From Cytospora piceicola (taxonomy: Eukaryota > Ascomycota > Sordariomycetes > Diaporthales > Cytosporaceae), in assembly GCA_023375675.1 (NCBI GenBank), contig JALQBC010000023.1, positions 1 to 64,000 on the forward strand: a stretch of DNA of 64,000 nucleotides. Reading direction: 5' to 3'. Below are positions 37,501 to 47,878 of this stretch, in pieces. The notes beneath the pieces were generated by a model that made no database searches, was not told the DNA's origin, and was given only the letters and a program-made list of their open reading frames with translations. The stretch's first letter is position 1; the number at the start of each line of letters is the position of its first letter. The translations under genes were made by a program, and so were the position numbers.

Positions 37501-37886
37501 ACCACCAGATGACGAACCACGCCATCAGCATCGACGGGCTGATCCAGGCCAGCGAGGGCCTGAGGAGGGTGGTCAGGCGCGAGGACGTCGAGGCGCGGAG
37601 GGAGAAGGCGATCGAGGCGGAGAGGGAGCTGGTCAGGCAGAGGGAGGAGAGGCTGAGGGCTTACAAGGAGAGGAAGGCGGCGGCGGCGGCGGCGGCGGCC
37701 TTGTCTGCCTCTACGGTTGTCGAGGAGGAGGAGGAGGAGAGGGGATCTAAGATGGCTGTTGATGATGTGCCCGTCGGGGAGTCGCAAGTGGCGGCTTCGG
37801 AAAGTGATGGCACCGTAACTGCTGTCAACTCGGCTGAGGACTTGACTCGCCGGGAATCTGCTCCGGTCGAGGAACGTGTTGATTAA
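34572..37886 (+). CDS. TBC-domain Rab GTPase-activating protein
   Basis: This intronless gene encodes 1,104 residues. The first half is Ser/Pro/Ala-rich and probably disordered, apart from a helical piece at about 155-235 (LIARHGAVGLVRSIAEDLATRDAQV). A conserved fungal motif NGSEYLTDRFGFIYDQRRKKRQ lies near residue 490. The TBC domain runs from about 750 to 985. It shows the catalytic arginine finger in GIPVPMRAKTW (about residue 758), the glutamine finger in YCQGMNL (about residue 836), and the AYSRRNTEVG and FQWFLSVFTDCL signatures. Such proteins speed GTP hydrolysis on Rab GTPases, but the target Rab cannot be inferred. A charged coiled coil (VEARREKAIEAERELVRQRE) and a poly-Ala run encoded by GCG/GCC repeats near 37677-37700 follow. 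Confidence 0.9.
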   Translation: MDAEASTTPLELERSVSQISVRSTKSERSTTARASSKKRAKLTSQPTSSAASIAESDKSLTSFPSFSPESPHDNRPSTPKSPSPVVADDDAQNGTPSAAVDFLQPPQTDSRNRAPSTVQTLLTTASPPLPSSTQPRTALFEDDTPVFQQNIPGALHILDDAHIERLIARHGAVGLVRSIAEDLATRDAQVTALRRRADDRERALRKIILECGLSNLDLETRLRAIEREAKASGARKGGVEELVEDAMSEDFMSRGNISGENDATVRARNVSNPAASNGDNRGTSKGWKDYLWGTSKPSSRASSVNGDTGKQTIVKAADRRPAIQEDLFHPPEQEPARSSSRASSVQSVNANRKPSLASSVLRMVAGGGASTGRDGESRGRASSSNAAGSLRTPSASSARTNASARAVSMQAGPKGALAAMRRTATQHNIHTVPASRAQPQARWDTMEADPPNELDARPESYGPVEMDSILPPEDQPPTLTRLYNNYNGSEYLTDRFGFIYDQRRKKRQRDAQQMAKRFKRGSRTETLMDGRANLTPVPSPEDGGGIKWDAGSDDRPGTPSSLEEVRDENKPKRWQDYLKIATFPTELLSHTPSISAPTIEVLEGGEVPKSPALIPAEDDRGFIPPAGTATAAVSDEPATTTEETSSGTLVKEDVEPVKILLQQLSEVHDGLQREKTIRWNEFLRKVRAERRREGEAANASAAEAAAARFQRATAMMPEARVADGEQIGVANWANKGKVGRAKWYEFNRLVLAGIPVPMRAKTWAECSGAINLRVPGYYDDLVNRPESQDNMEVAQQIRADINRTLTDNIFFRKGPGVQKLNEVLLAYSRRNTEVGYCQGMNLITANLLLIMPSAEDAFWILACIIEKILPTGYYDHSLLASRADQQVLRGYVAQVLPRLSAHFDELGIALETMTFQWFLSVFTDCLSAEALFRVWDVVFCFGDGSTFLFQVALALLKLNEQQLLGCVTPAAVYTYINHQMTNHAISIDGLIQASEGLRRVVRREDVEARREKAIEAERELVRQREERLRAYKERKAAAAAAAALSASTVVEEEEEERGSKMAVDDVPVGESQVAASESDGTVTAVNSAEDLTRRESAPVEERVD

Positions 37887-39613
37887 AAGAAGGTCGAAAA
37901 GTTTCCGTCCGCAAGTGTCTTTTCTAAAAAGCGTTGTTTCGACTTGGAGTACTTCTTGGGCACGATACACAACCAACACAGTTGTACTCTTTTTTGTTTT
38001 TTTCTTCTTCTTTTTTTCTGGCTCGATTTGCGTGGGCTGTCTCTAGAGATTGGAAATCATCCGTCATACAAGATACCCTATCCCCGTGGTGCTTTTTTCA
38101 TAGCTATCAAGAAGGTTGCACAATGGCACGCATTTTGCTCGACTCAGTTATGATGGCTCTCTTCAGGTTGTGGTAGTGTACATCTTACATTACAAGCGTA
38201 AATTCTTTTGCACCTTAAATCTCTCCGGCCAGTCAAGTTTCCGGTGGTCTTTTTGACGAGTTGCTTGGACTGCCGTGCTGTTTTCTACATATAGCTACTG
38301 CAGGGTCGGTCGCCCTTATCGATGTTGGCATTCCCGACCATGAGCACGCAATTCTCCCCTCCTCTTCCGAGGCAAACAAGCCAAATATCCACCATCCACT
38401 ATTCACCATCGAGACGATCCAGCAATGGTCCCCATCTCCGCCCAGCCGCCATTCTCCATTTTGCAGAACCCCATCCTGATTAATCCATTAGCAGATGGGT
38501 ATTTCTCCATTGGCCCAACCCGTCACCGTGGTGTTGATGCCATATTGCACCTTGTCGCACAATACCGCAGAACAAGATTTCTTTCTCCTCTCTCTCTCTC
38601 TCTCCAGGTTGGCCCCGGGTCGAGGTTTCTCCTATCACATCACTGCGGCAAGCTTGAACTACCTACCCTGCTCGCCCCTGGCTTCTCCCCTGCACTATGC
38701 ATGTTGGCTTTGAAACCTCGATCATCATACAGGTCCCCATTGTACAGGTCTAATTTATAGTGGTTCCATCCTGTCGGGTTAGGTTGGTAGTGCCAGGTTG
38801 TCGCCCGGCTGTCCGCAGCTTCGGGATCTGTGACTGCCGGTATGGTATGTCCTTGACACCTTGCCAGCTTGTCTCGAGCCTGGTATGTACTGATCTTATA
38901 AGTACCGGTATTGTTTGGTATCGAAGAAGTATCTATCGTTATCTCATTATGTACACTGGATGTCGTCACAACGTATGTATCGTTTGGTATGGTTCTCTTG
39001 GTGTCGTCTCTTTGCTTGGTGCTGCTTGGCAATGTACCAATGCTGCTGCGATAGTATCGCTCTTAGCCATGATCACTACCCACCCTCCCACTCGAGCATA
39101 TTTATCAATGATTTTCAACAAGGTGGGCTGGCCCATGTGCGTATGCAGCCTGGGCGCCACTGGTATGCTGTGTGTGCTGTTAATCATACCCCAAATACGA
39201 CACTGTTTCCGTGCTTCGTCGCCGCCTCTGCACCTCTGGGGCCGTATGCCACCTTAGTCCAAATCACATCATCCTCCTCTTGCGTGCCCGTACCCTTGCA
39301 TTACCACACCTCGCTTGTCAAGAAAAAAACTGCAATGCACGATGGGTATCAAGATGGGTAACATTGGCAGGGAATAACCGCATCGACGTTCCCATTATCT
39401 CGCATGCATGCCGAAGAAGATCTACAGGCCATAGGGTTCAGATATGATGTATATATATGATTATGCCTGCTTCCCATATCCCATGCGATCCTCTTTCGAC
39501 TACCTCACGCCTTTCGCTTCTTAGTCTTGACTTGTTGCGTCTTCCGTTGACCCTCCTCCCCACCCTTTCGCCTTGTTATCTAGGTTTAAGAGCGAGGATC
39601 TCGATCGTCAACC
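37887..39613. promoter_or_regulatory. long upstream region of the ACS permease
   Basis: This is 1.7 kb without a supported gene. Several overlapping frames of 100-165 codons exist near 38640-39360 on both strands, but they are Cys/Trp-rich, mutually overlapping and show no family features. A CT microsatellite lies at about 38586-38603. The length suggests a large promoter or a long 5' leader for the transporter that follows. Confidence 0.5.
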
Positions 39614-41570
39614 ATGTCGCCCATCACATCGTCAAAGGCCCAGGATGGCTCTGACCGCGGGGACTTCGAGTATGACTCCAAGAGTGGCATCGAGGTGTCG
39701 GACTCGGACTCGCCTGGTTCTTTCAGGATGGGACAGAGTGAAGGTGGAGCTTGGGCTGTGGGCGGGAATATCGAGTCTTATAAGCCCATCGCCGAGTATG
39801 AAGGAGCCCATCGTTGGGACCCGTCGTTCGAGTGGGAGCCGAAGGAGGAGAAGAGGCTGGTTCGAAGGGTAAGTTGATATCCTGGAATGCCCTCGCAACA
39901 AGTCCGGTTTGAACTTTGGGTGTTTGAAAGTTCACAGGGCTCCTGTAATGGACACTGGAAGCTAACTCAGCCCGGCAATCTAGCTTGACTACAAGATCTG
40001 TGCATTCTGTTGCTTGATGTTCTTCGCCTTGCAGCTGGACCGTGGCAACATCACCCAGGCTCTGTCGGATAACATGCTCGAAGACCTCGGCATGGTAACG
40101 AACCAATACAACTACGGAATGACCATCTTCTACCTATGTTTCCTGTGTGCCGAGCTTCCATCACAAATGCTCTCGAAGAAACTTGGACCCGATCGATGTA
40201 AGTCCCTCACTCGACCACACTCGCTCTTCCATGCGCAACTACTTACAGAAAACACAGGGATCCCAATCCAAATGACACTCTGGTCTATCGTTGCGATTTG
40301 CCAGTGCCGCCTTACAGGAGTCAAGACATACTACGCTACTCGTGCCCTGTTGGGACTCCTCGAGGGTGGTTTCATTCCTGATGTTGTGCTTTATCTCAGT
40401 TTCTTCTACACGAGCAAGGAGTTGCCGATCCGACTTAGCTTCTTCTGGGGTGCTTACATTTCGACGCAAATCGTCTCGGCTCTGCTCGCATACGGCATTC
40501 TCCACCTGCGCGACGCGGGTGGATGGGCAGGGTGGCGCTGGCTCTTTGCCATCGAGGGAGGAGTGACCTGTCTCATCGGCCTGTTCTCCGCCATTTACCT
40601 GCCCTCATCACCAACCCAGACCAAGGGCTGGTTCAGAGGCGCCAATGGCTGGTTCAGCGAGCACGAGGAGAAGATCATGGTCAACCGCATCCTGCGCGAC
40701 GACCCGGCCAAGGGCGACATGCACAACCGCCAGGGCCTCACCCTCACCCTGCTCTGGGAGGCGCTCTGCGACTACGACCTGTGGCCGATCTACCTCCTGG
40801 GCCTGACGTGGTCCATCCCCGCGACCCCGGTCACGGCCTACCTGACGCTGAACCTCAAGAGCCTGGGCTTCAACACGTTCGAGACGAACCTGCTGACCAT
40901 CCCCGCGTACGTCCTGTTCCTGATCCAGATCCTGTGGTGGACCTGGGTCTCGGAGAAGTGGAACAACAGGTTCGCCATCGTGCTGGTCAGCCAGATCTGG
41001 TGTCTGCCGCTGGTGCTGGGCCTGGAGCTCATGCCGTCCGGTGCGAGCCCTTGGGCGTGGTATACCTGTTCTATGATGCTGGTTGGATATCCTTACATCC
41101 ATGCCATTCTTGGTAAGTGGCCTGCCTGCGTCGAGGTGTTGACTGTGGAGATGGAATGCTAACAGGCCGTGTGCAGTGGCCATCACCTCGCGGAATGCTG
41201 GTTCGGTACGTACGAGAACCGTGGGCAGTGCTCTGTACAACATGTGTGTACAGGCGAGCAACATCATCGCGTCAAATGTGAGTCTCTTACCAATCCACTC
41301 GCATACTTGGCTTAGTCGTTATTCTGACATGACCCGATCCAGATCTACCGCACCTCCGACAAGCCTGAATACCGGACGGGCAACAAGGTCCTCCTCGGCC
41401 TCATCGCGTGGTCGATCTGCCTGATGATCGCCACCAAGGCGTACTACATGTGGCGCAACACTACCAGGGACAAGATATGGAGCGTTATGACCTCGGAGCA
41501 GAAGGACGAGTACCTGAACACGACCACGGACCAGGGCAACAAGAGGCTGGACTTCAGGTTTGCGCACTAG
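39614..41570 (+). CDS. MFS permease, anion:cation symporter family
   Basis: This plasma-membrane uptake transporter belongs to the allantoate/nicotinate/vitamin permease group (Dal5, Tna1 type). Exons are 39614-39868, 39984-40197, 40258-41112, 41177-41277 and 41343-41570 (550 residues, normal length). An acidic N-terminal tail with EGAHRWDPSFEWEPKEEKRLVRRLDYKI leads into helix 1, MFFALQLDRGNITQALSDNM, the hallmark of the family. Further signatures are NQYNYGMTIFYLCFLCAELPSQ, TRALLGLLEGGFIPDVVLYLSFFY and ITSRNAGSVRTRTVGSALYN, the last split by an intron. All junctions keep frame. Substrate cannot be told from sequence; small organic anions, amides or vitamins are typical. Confidence 0.9.
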
Positions 41571-41574
41571 GGGT

Positions 41575-41577
<3 letters not shown>

Positions 41578-41605
<28 letters not shown>
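41578..41605. repeat. TA microsatellite
   Basis: About 14 TA units begin eight bases after the permease stop codon, so they lie in its 3' untranslated region. Confidence 0.9.
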
Positions 41606-42210
41606 GACTCGGATTACGTTAAAAAGGGGCGATGATATACATACCAGTGCTTGTTAGAAGGGAGGGAGAATACCACCCAAGCGGAATAATGAACAGAAAC
41701 TATCGTTTCCAAAGGATCCGATCTGAATATAGACATACGCCTTGCATTTTGTAACAGTCATGATATAAACCTCCAAGGCATTCGGTGACGTCCCCGATCT
41801 ACCGTAGTGCATGGCTGTTGCTTCTTTTGTTCTTGTGACGACGCCTATCAAATGTTATGTTGTGTAACTGGCGCATGTAAGTAGAGAAACATACAGTGTT
41901 GGCAATATGTACACAGCAATACGTACTTTACGTACGCATTCTTACTCTGCGTAACGTACTGAATCTTACAGAAATGAGTCTTATCGATAAGGATGCTGAT
42001 ATGTACCTCGGCTGCTCGAGCTGACAGCAAGAACGTCAACACATTAAACTTTATTTACCAGTCGGTCTCACGGGCCAGACTTGGGCTTGACCTGATCACC
42101 GCTAATTCACCCAGACTCATGCCATTGCCCAATGTCTAGAAGCAGTCCCCAGATCCGAACATTACTGATACGAAATTGGATGTGCTTGCCGCATTGCAAC
42201 TGGGCGAAAC
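41606..42210. other. intergenic, permease to RING gene
   Basis: This is about 600 bp that includes the permease 3' end and the promoter of the RING/TRAF gene. No gene is recognised. Repeated ACGTAC/GCGTA words occur near 41930-41960. Confidence 0.5.
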
Positions 42211-44223
42211 ATGCCTCCTCCAAACACTCCTAATGATGCCTCGGGCTCCAGCTCGCCCACTTCGACTCGAAATGCGCGCGCCGATCCAGAGCAGACTGCT
42301 TCTCCGACCCAAGCACATTCGTCAGAGACTCTTGTCCGAGACCTGCAAACAATCCTCTTCGCAGGCCCTCCTACTCCTACCCGAACGAGCCCTGTCTCGG
42401 CAACTCCATCCGTAGCCACCGCATCAACTACGCCCCTCGGCACGAATATCAATATCAATGCACAACGGCTTCCAAACGAGATGTCCTCCTCGCGTAGCAA
42501 CATGCTGGCACCGACAAGCCCGACTGTCTCGACCACACCGGCTACGGCTGTTGGTACGAATTACAACACACAGGGGCGTTCAAATCTAGAACGACGGCGG
42601 TCATCGCTTCACACGGCCCCTGCAACACGGCTGGACCTGTCAATGCAGCCAGAGCCCGATGATCACGTAGAAGCAGCCTATATGTCAATATGGTCTCCCT
42701 CCCGGTCTGAGTCTCCGTCTCCGGTTAGGAACACCCAGCACGTAAGGAACCAACAGCATTTCGAACCTGCAATAGATTGGCAGTGCCTGGAATACATCAG
42801 CCAGGTGGACGAGAACCTTCTCTGTGCAATCTGCAAGGCGCCTTTCCACAGGCCAATGACGACCAAGGCGTGCGGTCACACTTTCTGCGAGGCGTGCATC
42901 GACCAGGCGCTGGAGGAGGCGAGAGGCCGAGCCCGGAATCGGGTCCCCTGCCCCCTGTGCCGGACAGAGCTCAGCACCGGCTGCGACCGAGGCTCCAACA
43001 GGTTTGTCCGCGTCGTCGAGGTGAGCGCCCAGCTCGACCGGCTGGAGGTGAAGTGTCCCAACAACGCGCAGCTCTGCAAGTGGACAGGCCAGCGGTCGAG
43101 TGTCCAAGATCACGTGCGGAACGCGTGCGAATACACCTTGCTTCCCTGTCTGTCGAGCAGCTGCGACAAGATGATCATCCGCAAGAGCCGCGGCGACGGG
43201 TCGGTCGAGGGAGGCCCCCTATGTCGCCACTACATCTTGGCGTGTAGCCTTTGCAATGAGATGATCGACATGTCCACACAAGACCAGCACCTATTGACGA
43301 CCTGTAGGGAATACCTGGCGCCGTGTGGGTATTGCGGAAAGGCCATCGTCCGCGAAGAGCTAGCTGCGCATGGCGAAATCTGCGCGGACGAGGAGACGAC
43401 TTGTACGCATGCGAGATTAGGTTGCTCGTTTACATCAACACGCAAGGACGTCATGGCACATGAGAAGGTTTGCAAACGTGGAGCGGTCAGGGACTTCATC
43501 GATGAGCTCCTTGAGGAGCGGCTCAGGGCCAGAATCAGCCAGGTGAAGGTGGACCTGACGAGCAAGATCGAGCAAGTACTGCAGCGAGAGAGGCAGTCCA
43601 TGGAGGCAAGCTTCCGGGAGATCCGAGCAGAGCTCCGGGAGGCCCTGCAAGGCGAGCGAAGGCAACGAGAGGAACTCGCGCGCAGCCTGTCGAGCATACT
43701 GCGATACAGGGGCCCGGTGCCGGCCGACGAGGGCGCGGACGAGCCAGGCCGCGGCGGCGCGGCGCTGCTCCCCATCCCGGCGGGGGGCTCCGACTACGAG
43801 CAGGCCGAGTACATGTTCCGGATGTTCGACGAGCTGGACACGCGCATGGCGGACGTGTCCAAGGCGCTGATCGACCAGGACGCGCGGCACTCGGTGATGC
43901 TGCTCGGCGAGCTCATGCCCGTCAAGGAGCAGCTGGTCGAGGCGCGCAGCCAGCTGGGCGTCATGGGCATGCACGTGCGGTGGCTGATGGACCTGCAGCG
44001 GTCCCGGCAGAGGCAGATCGCCGAGGTGGTCAGCGGGCTCACCACGGGGGGCTCGGGGTCCGGGTCCGGGTCTTCGAGCTCTGCTGCCACGGCGAGTAGC
44101 GATGCGCAGTCGGGTTCGAGACGGGGGGGTCCGGGGAACGGTGGTGGCGGCACTGGTGATAACTTGCCTGGGGTGTCGAGGCGGATGAGCGATAGGACTA
44201 GTCCGGTGCGACCTAGCTTGTGA
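42211..44223 (+). CDS. RING and TRAF-type zinc-finger protein
   Basis: This intronless gene encodes 670 residues. A Ser/Thr/Pro-rich, probably disordered N-terminus of about 190 residues is followed by a C3HC4 RING finger at about 205-252 (CAICKAPFHRP, then CGHTFCEACI and CPLC), typical of E3 ubiquitin ligases. TRAF-type zinc fingers follow to about residue 420 (CTHARLGCSFTSTRKDVMAHEKVC is the clearest, with earlier Cys/His clusters such as CEYTLLPC and CGYCGKAIVREELAAHGEIC). A coiled coil lies at about 430-495 (RISQVKVDLTSKIEQVLQRE). The C-terminus is low complexity (GSGSGSGSSSS). The domain order RING-TRAF zinc fingers-coiled coil is like animal TRAF proteins without the MATH domain. The substrate is unknown. 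Confidence 0.88.
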   Translation: MPPPNTPNDASGSSSPTSTRNARADPEQTASPTQAHSSETLVRDLQTILFAGPPTPTRTSPVSATPSVATASTTPLGTNININAQRLPNEMSSSRSNMLAPTSPTVSTTPATAVGTNYNTQGRSNLERRRSSLHTAPATRLDLSMQPEPDDHVEAAYMSIWSPSRSESPSPVRNTQHVRNQQHFEPAIDWQCLEYISQVDENLLCAICKAPFHRPMTTKACGHTFCEACIDQALEEARGRARNRVPCPLCRTELSTGCDRGSNRFVRVVEVSAQLDRLEVKCPNNAQLCKWTGQRSSVQDHVRNACEYTLLPCLSSSCDKMIIRKSRGDGSVEGGPLCRHYILACSLCNEMIDMSTQDQHLLTTCREYLAPCGYCGKAIVREELAAHGEICADEETTCTHARLGCSFTSTRKDVMAHEKVCKRGAVRDFIDELLEERLRARISQVKVDLTSKIEQVLQRERQSMEASFREIRAELREALQGERRQREELARSLSSILRYRGPVPADEGADEPGRGGAALLPIPAGGSDYEQAEYMFRMFDELDTRMADVSKALIDQDARHSVMLLGELMPVKEQLVEARSQLGVMGMHVRWLMDLQRSRQRQIAEVVSGLTTGGSGSGSGSSSSAATASSDAQSGSRRGGPGNGGGGTGDNLPGVSRRMSDRTSPVRPSL

Positions 44224-44889
44224 GCCGCTTGGGTTGCTATGGCCGCTCTGAGCTCTACTGATGCCCCGGTCGGTGGGGCTTGTGCCTGAGCCTTATCATG
44301 ACTATGGTGGGCTCCAGAGGACGGGTCATGGTTTGTGACCAGTTCGGAGTGTGGCTGATACGTTGCTTCGATGGAGTTGCTGTCTTTGGTGGTTGATATA
44401 TTGATCAGCGGAAACGAAAAAGGCGTTAAGCTGATATGTGGTCAGGGGTTTGAACAACTTGATGGTTCGATGACAATGGAGTTATGAGATTTGAGGACAG
44501 GGTCTGAGCATTGGGCGTTGTTGTTTAGGTTTTGCGACAGGCAAATAGAACAAATTTATGGACTTGTCTCGATGAGAACGGAAGCGCTTTGGCGCACTAG
44601 ACGACAATATTCGAACGCAAGTGGTATCCATGGATGCTCTTCGATGTCAAGTGAGCAAGTTGCCAGTCATGTTCAGGTACACATGAGTTTTGAAAATATT
44701 GGGGAGCAACGTCCTGCCTTCCCATGTTTGTGCTTTCAGGAAATTCTAGCAACAGATTCCAACCGTGTCATTCGGATGGCGCTCTCAGAATCAAAGCTCT
44801 ATCATCTTCCCCGACCACAGACTGTGTAGCCGAGATCGTCTCACTTGCCCGCTTTACTCAATGGCCTCCTGAACTCCCAAGGTTGCCTC
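44224..44889. other. intergenic, convergent 3' ends
   Basis: The 3' regions of the RING/TRAF gene and the aldehyde dehydrogenase gene meet here. Short frames are present but none is supported. Confidence 0.5.
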
Positions 44890-46453
44890 TCAAACCTTGG
44901 AGAAATGGAGACTCTGCGTGTGACAGTAGCTCAGCAGCCCTTGCTTCCCCATTTCACCGCCGACCCCGCTATCCTTCATTCCAGAGAAATACGCATTTTC
45001 GTTGGGCAGTTCAAACGTGTTGATGTACACGGAACCAGCCTCGATCCTCCTTGCAAGGCTCTCTGCGCGCGGAAGGTTCTTGGAGTATACCGCGGCGGCG
45101 AGGCCTGCGTTGTCCAGGTTCACACGGGCGAGGACGTCGTCTTCGGCGCGCCACTTGAGGATGGGGATCACGGGGCCTGGCCATACATGTTAGCAAAGCT
45201 GAAGCCTCTAGATCATGCAATTCGAATGCAGCTGAGCTTACCGAACTGCTCCTCCTGCACGATCAGCGCGTCCTCCGGGGGGTCGACTACCACGGTGGCG
45301 GGGACCCAGAAGCCCTTTTCCGGGACCCTATCCGCGTCAAAGACCTCCATCTTTATATCCCTCTTCCTGGCATCGTCGATCATACTCGTCACGGTGTCGA
45401 ACTGCAGCTTGTTCGAAACTGGCCCAAACACCGTTGGCACACCTGCGTCCTCCACGATCCTGTACTTCTCCCTCGTCTCCGCCACGAACTTGCGCAGGAA
45501 CTCATCGTAGATTTCCTCATGAACGTAGATCCGCTTCGTAGCAACACACATCTGGCCCGCATTGAAGAAGGACCCCGTAGCCGTCTTCCTCACGACCTCG
45601 TCGACATCCACATCCGGGCACACGACAGCCGCGTCGTTGCCGGCCAGCTCGAGGGTGACGTTCTTGAGCGTCAGCGCGCACCCGGCCATGACCCTCCTGC
45701 CCGTGGACGCCTGGCCCGTGAAGGAGACCTTGTGGACGCCGGGGTGCGTGGTCACGAGGGCGCCGAGGGCGGCGCCGCCGCCGACGGCCTGCAGGACGCC
45801 CGGGGGGAAGGCGGGCTGGCACAGCTCGGCGAGGCGGAGCACGGCGTAGGGCGCGAGGGGCGAGGGCTTGGCGACGACGCAGTTGCCCGCGACGAGCGCG
45901 CTGGCCATCTTGAGCGTCGCCAGGATCACGGGGAAGTTCCACGGGCAGATGGCGCCCACGACGCCGAGGGGCGGGTGCGTCGCGACGACCCTGACGCGGT
46001 CGTCCTCGTGCTGGACGTAGTCCTCCAGGGCGGAGTTGGCTGTTGGGGGAAGGGGGTTGAATCAGTCTCTGCTGGGAGAGGGGAGCGAGAGTGGGTGGGC
46101 CACAAACCGATGGTGAGGATCTGTCTGCCCGTGTTGCCGATTTCGATCTGGCCCATCAGCTTCGACTTTCCCGTCTCCCGCATGGCGAGCTCGGCGATCT
46201 CTGGGGCGTTTTCGTTCACGATGTCGACCATCTTCCGGAGCGCCTCCTGTCGCTCAGGAACCGTCGTCTTGCCCCATGTCTCGAAGGCCTTGTTGGCCGC
46301 GACGATGGCCTCCTCGAGGTCCTCGGCGGTGGCTATGGGGGCGTCCCAGAGTGGCTCCTCCGTCCGCGGGTCGGTGACCTGGTACGACGTGGTGCCAGTG
46401 CGCTTCTCGCCGTTTATGATGTTGTAGAACTTGTGGTCCTTGAGGCTTCCCAT
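44890..46453 (-). CDS. NAD(P)-dependent aldehyde dehydrogenase
   Basis: It oxidises an aldehyde to the carboxylic acid with NAD(P)+. Exons are 46453-46108, 46039-45242 and 45176-44890 (476 residues, the usual ALDH length). Features in order: the cofactor-fold approach at VGAICPWNFPVILATLKMAS and NCVVAKPSPLAP, the SFTGQASTGRRVMAG nucleotide-loop region, the general-base glutamate in VTLELAGND (residue 246), the catalytic cysteine in FNAGQMCVATKR (residue 280), EEQFGPVIPIL spanning the second intron, and the C-terminal SGVGGEMGKQGL. LELAG replaces the more common LELGG. The family resembles fungal ALDHs with broad substrates. It is divergent from xanthine dehydrogenase across a 1.4-kb shared upstream region; co-regulation is possible but not shown. 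Confidence 0.92.
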
Positions 46454-47107
46454 CTTGACGATGCTGTGCCGAGTAGTATTACCGGGATGTTGTCAAAGTT
46501 CCTCTTGAGTTACGGGATTAATAGCATGGCCTTGCGAAGGGCGAAGTCAGGGGATATGCAAAACTAGGCTGTTTCTTTATTATGTGTAGATCGCAAGACG
46601 ACTCCCTATATTCGGCAGCTTCGCGAGATGAATGTCCATCCCGTCAGATACCAAGCACATCAGTGAGCAATGATTAGCGATTTGGTGGTTGGGTCCACTA
46701 AATATTTGAGGAGCAACTCAGACATGCTACCGTGGCATCGAATACTGTTCGAGGTCTCTTGTAAGGATTGAGACATATCCGCTACAGCAGGTCAGCAGGT
46801 CAGGAAGGCCATATCATCGACAGTCATGCCAATGCGATGATGCTTCATGAGTAGCGAGCAAGGTGTTAATGTGAGGCCGTGTCTCATAATTCACAATAAC
46901 ATCCTTTGGGAGGTCAAGTGGCACTCGTTGCAGCGAGCGGCGGTAACCCGGCTTGACCATACTGTTTTGTTTGCCTCGCGAGTCGATGCTCGTGGTCAGC
47001 TACCTAGGTAGTTGATGCTGAAGAGCAACAGTGGTTTATCTCTGGTATTTAAGAAGACGAGGATGGGGACGAGAACAATATAATAACCGACAAAGCTGCT
47101 ATGTAAG

Positions 47108-47121
47108 TCGGTGGCTTCCGG
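47108..47121. promoter_or_regulatory. CGG-N6-CCG zinc-cluster site, UaY-like
   Basis: The site reads TCGG, six bases, then CCGG. The UaY consensus known from Aspergillus nidulans purine genes is TCGG-N6-CCGA, so this differs at the last base. It lies about 760 bp upstream of the xanthine dehydrogenase start. It is a weak prediction because such a site is expected by chance about once in several kb. Confidence 0.35.
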
Positions 47122-47252
47122 ACTCCGGGGTCGCTTCCGGCCGCGAGCGGGGCTTCTCATCGGCAATGCTGGGGTTGGAGATGGTCCTCCGCCGTACGCG
47201 GACCTCGGGTGACAGTGGATCTCTTCCACTAGCACATCCGCTAGTTAGCGTC

Positions 47253-47259
47253 TGATAAG
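47253..47259 (+). promoter_or_regulatory. GATA-factor site (HGATAR)
   Basis: TGATAAG matches the HGATAR consensus of AreA/Nit2-type nitrogen regulators. A second, inverted TGATAAG lies at 47705-47711, about 170 bp before the xanthine dehydrogenase start. A single heptamer is weak; the pair in a purine-catabolic promoter adds some support. Confidence 0.35.
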
Positions 47260-47878
47260 ACTAGCAAACTAGAAAGAATAGGCTCTTCTATAAGGTAATT
47301 CTGGTGAACGTCGAGGTGTCATAAAAATCATAACTGAGGTGAAATGGCCTGTGAGTCTGTATATCTGCACCGACCAGACCGAGACACACCTTGATTATCG
47401 ATTCTCCATCCGGGGCCTGCCGATAGTGCTTGGAGTTATCTATGTACCTAGATCAGTTTAGTTAGGTAGTAAGGTTCGTGGAACGGAGGTAAAATATACA
47501 TACCGGTACTGCGTGTTCCAGTGGCGAGACAAAGCCGCTCTCCTACACTAAGTTCAGTACTTAGTTAAGTAGCTTACCAAACCGGGGGAGTAACATTAAC
47601 AGCAGCGGCGACCAATCCCGTTAGCTTTGTTTGATATCAACGTCCTTTCTTATCCCCCATTCTGCGACGTTGTGTGGAACTTCTGTTTATATCACCGTTT
47701 TCACTCTTATCACCATTTGTCTGTCTGTCTGTCTACTCATCTGTGTTCAGCTGTCTATCTATTTTCTGTTCCTGTCTGTGGCCTCTTCTTGCCCTGACAT
47801 ATTATATTGTCTCTGGTTCCACGACATCTGCGTCCCGATATGAACTGAAGCATCTAAGGGTGGCAACCATCACACATC

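Larger units (their letters stand above)
46454..47878. promoter_or_regulatory. divergent promoter region, ALDH and XDH
   Basis: This is 1.4 kb without a supported gene between two divergent starts. It contains GATA-factor-type sites (47253-47259 and, inverted, 47705-47711), a TCGG-N6-CCGG site at 47108-47121, TACCTAGGTA at 47001-47010, and a GTCT microsatellite at about 47720-47735. In Aspergillus, purine-catabolic genes need the GATA factor AreA and the zinc-cluster activator UaY. Confidence 0.5.

Noticed and set aside
37233..37979. 248-codon minus-strand frame rich in Arg and Leu
   Set aside because: It is antisense to the TBC domain and its coiled coil, an artefact of the GC-rich third positions.
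38760..39361. Overlapping plus-strand frames of 165 and 148 codons
   Set aside because: They overlap in different frames, are Cys/Trp-rich, have no family features, and lie in the upstream region of the permease.
45519..46427. 302-codon open frame on the plus strand
   Set aside because: It is antisense to the aldehyde dehydrogenase exons. Its Arg/Gly/His-rich composition is what a GC-rich coding strand leaves on the opposite strand.
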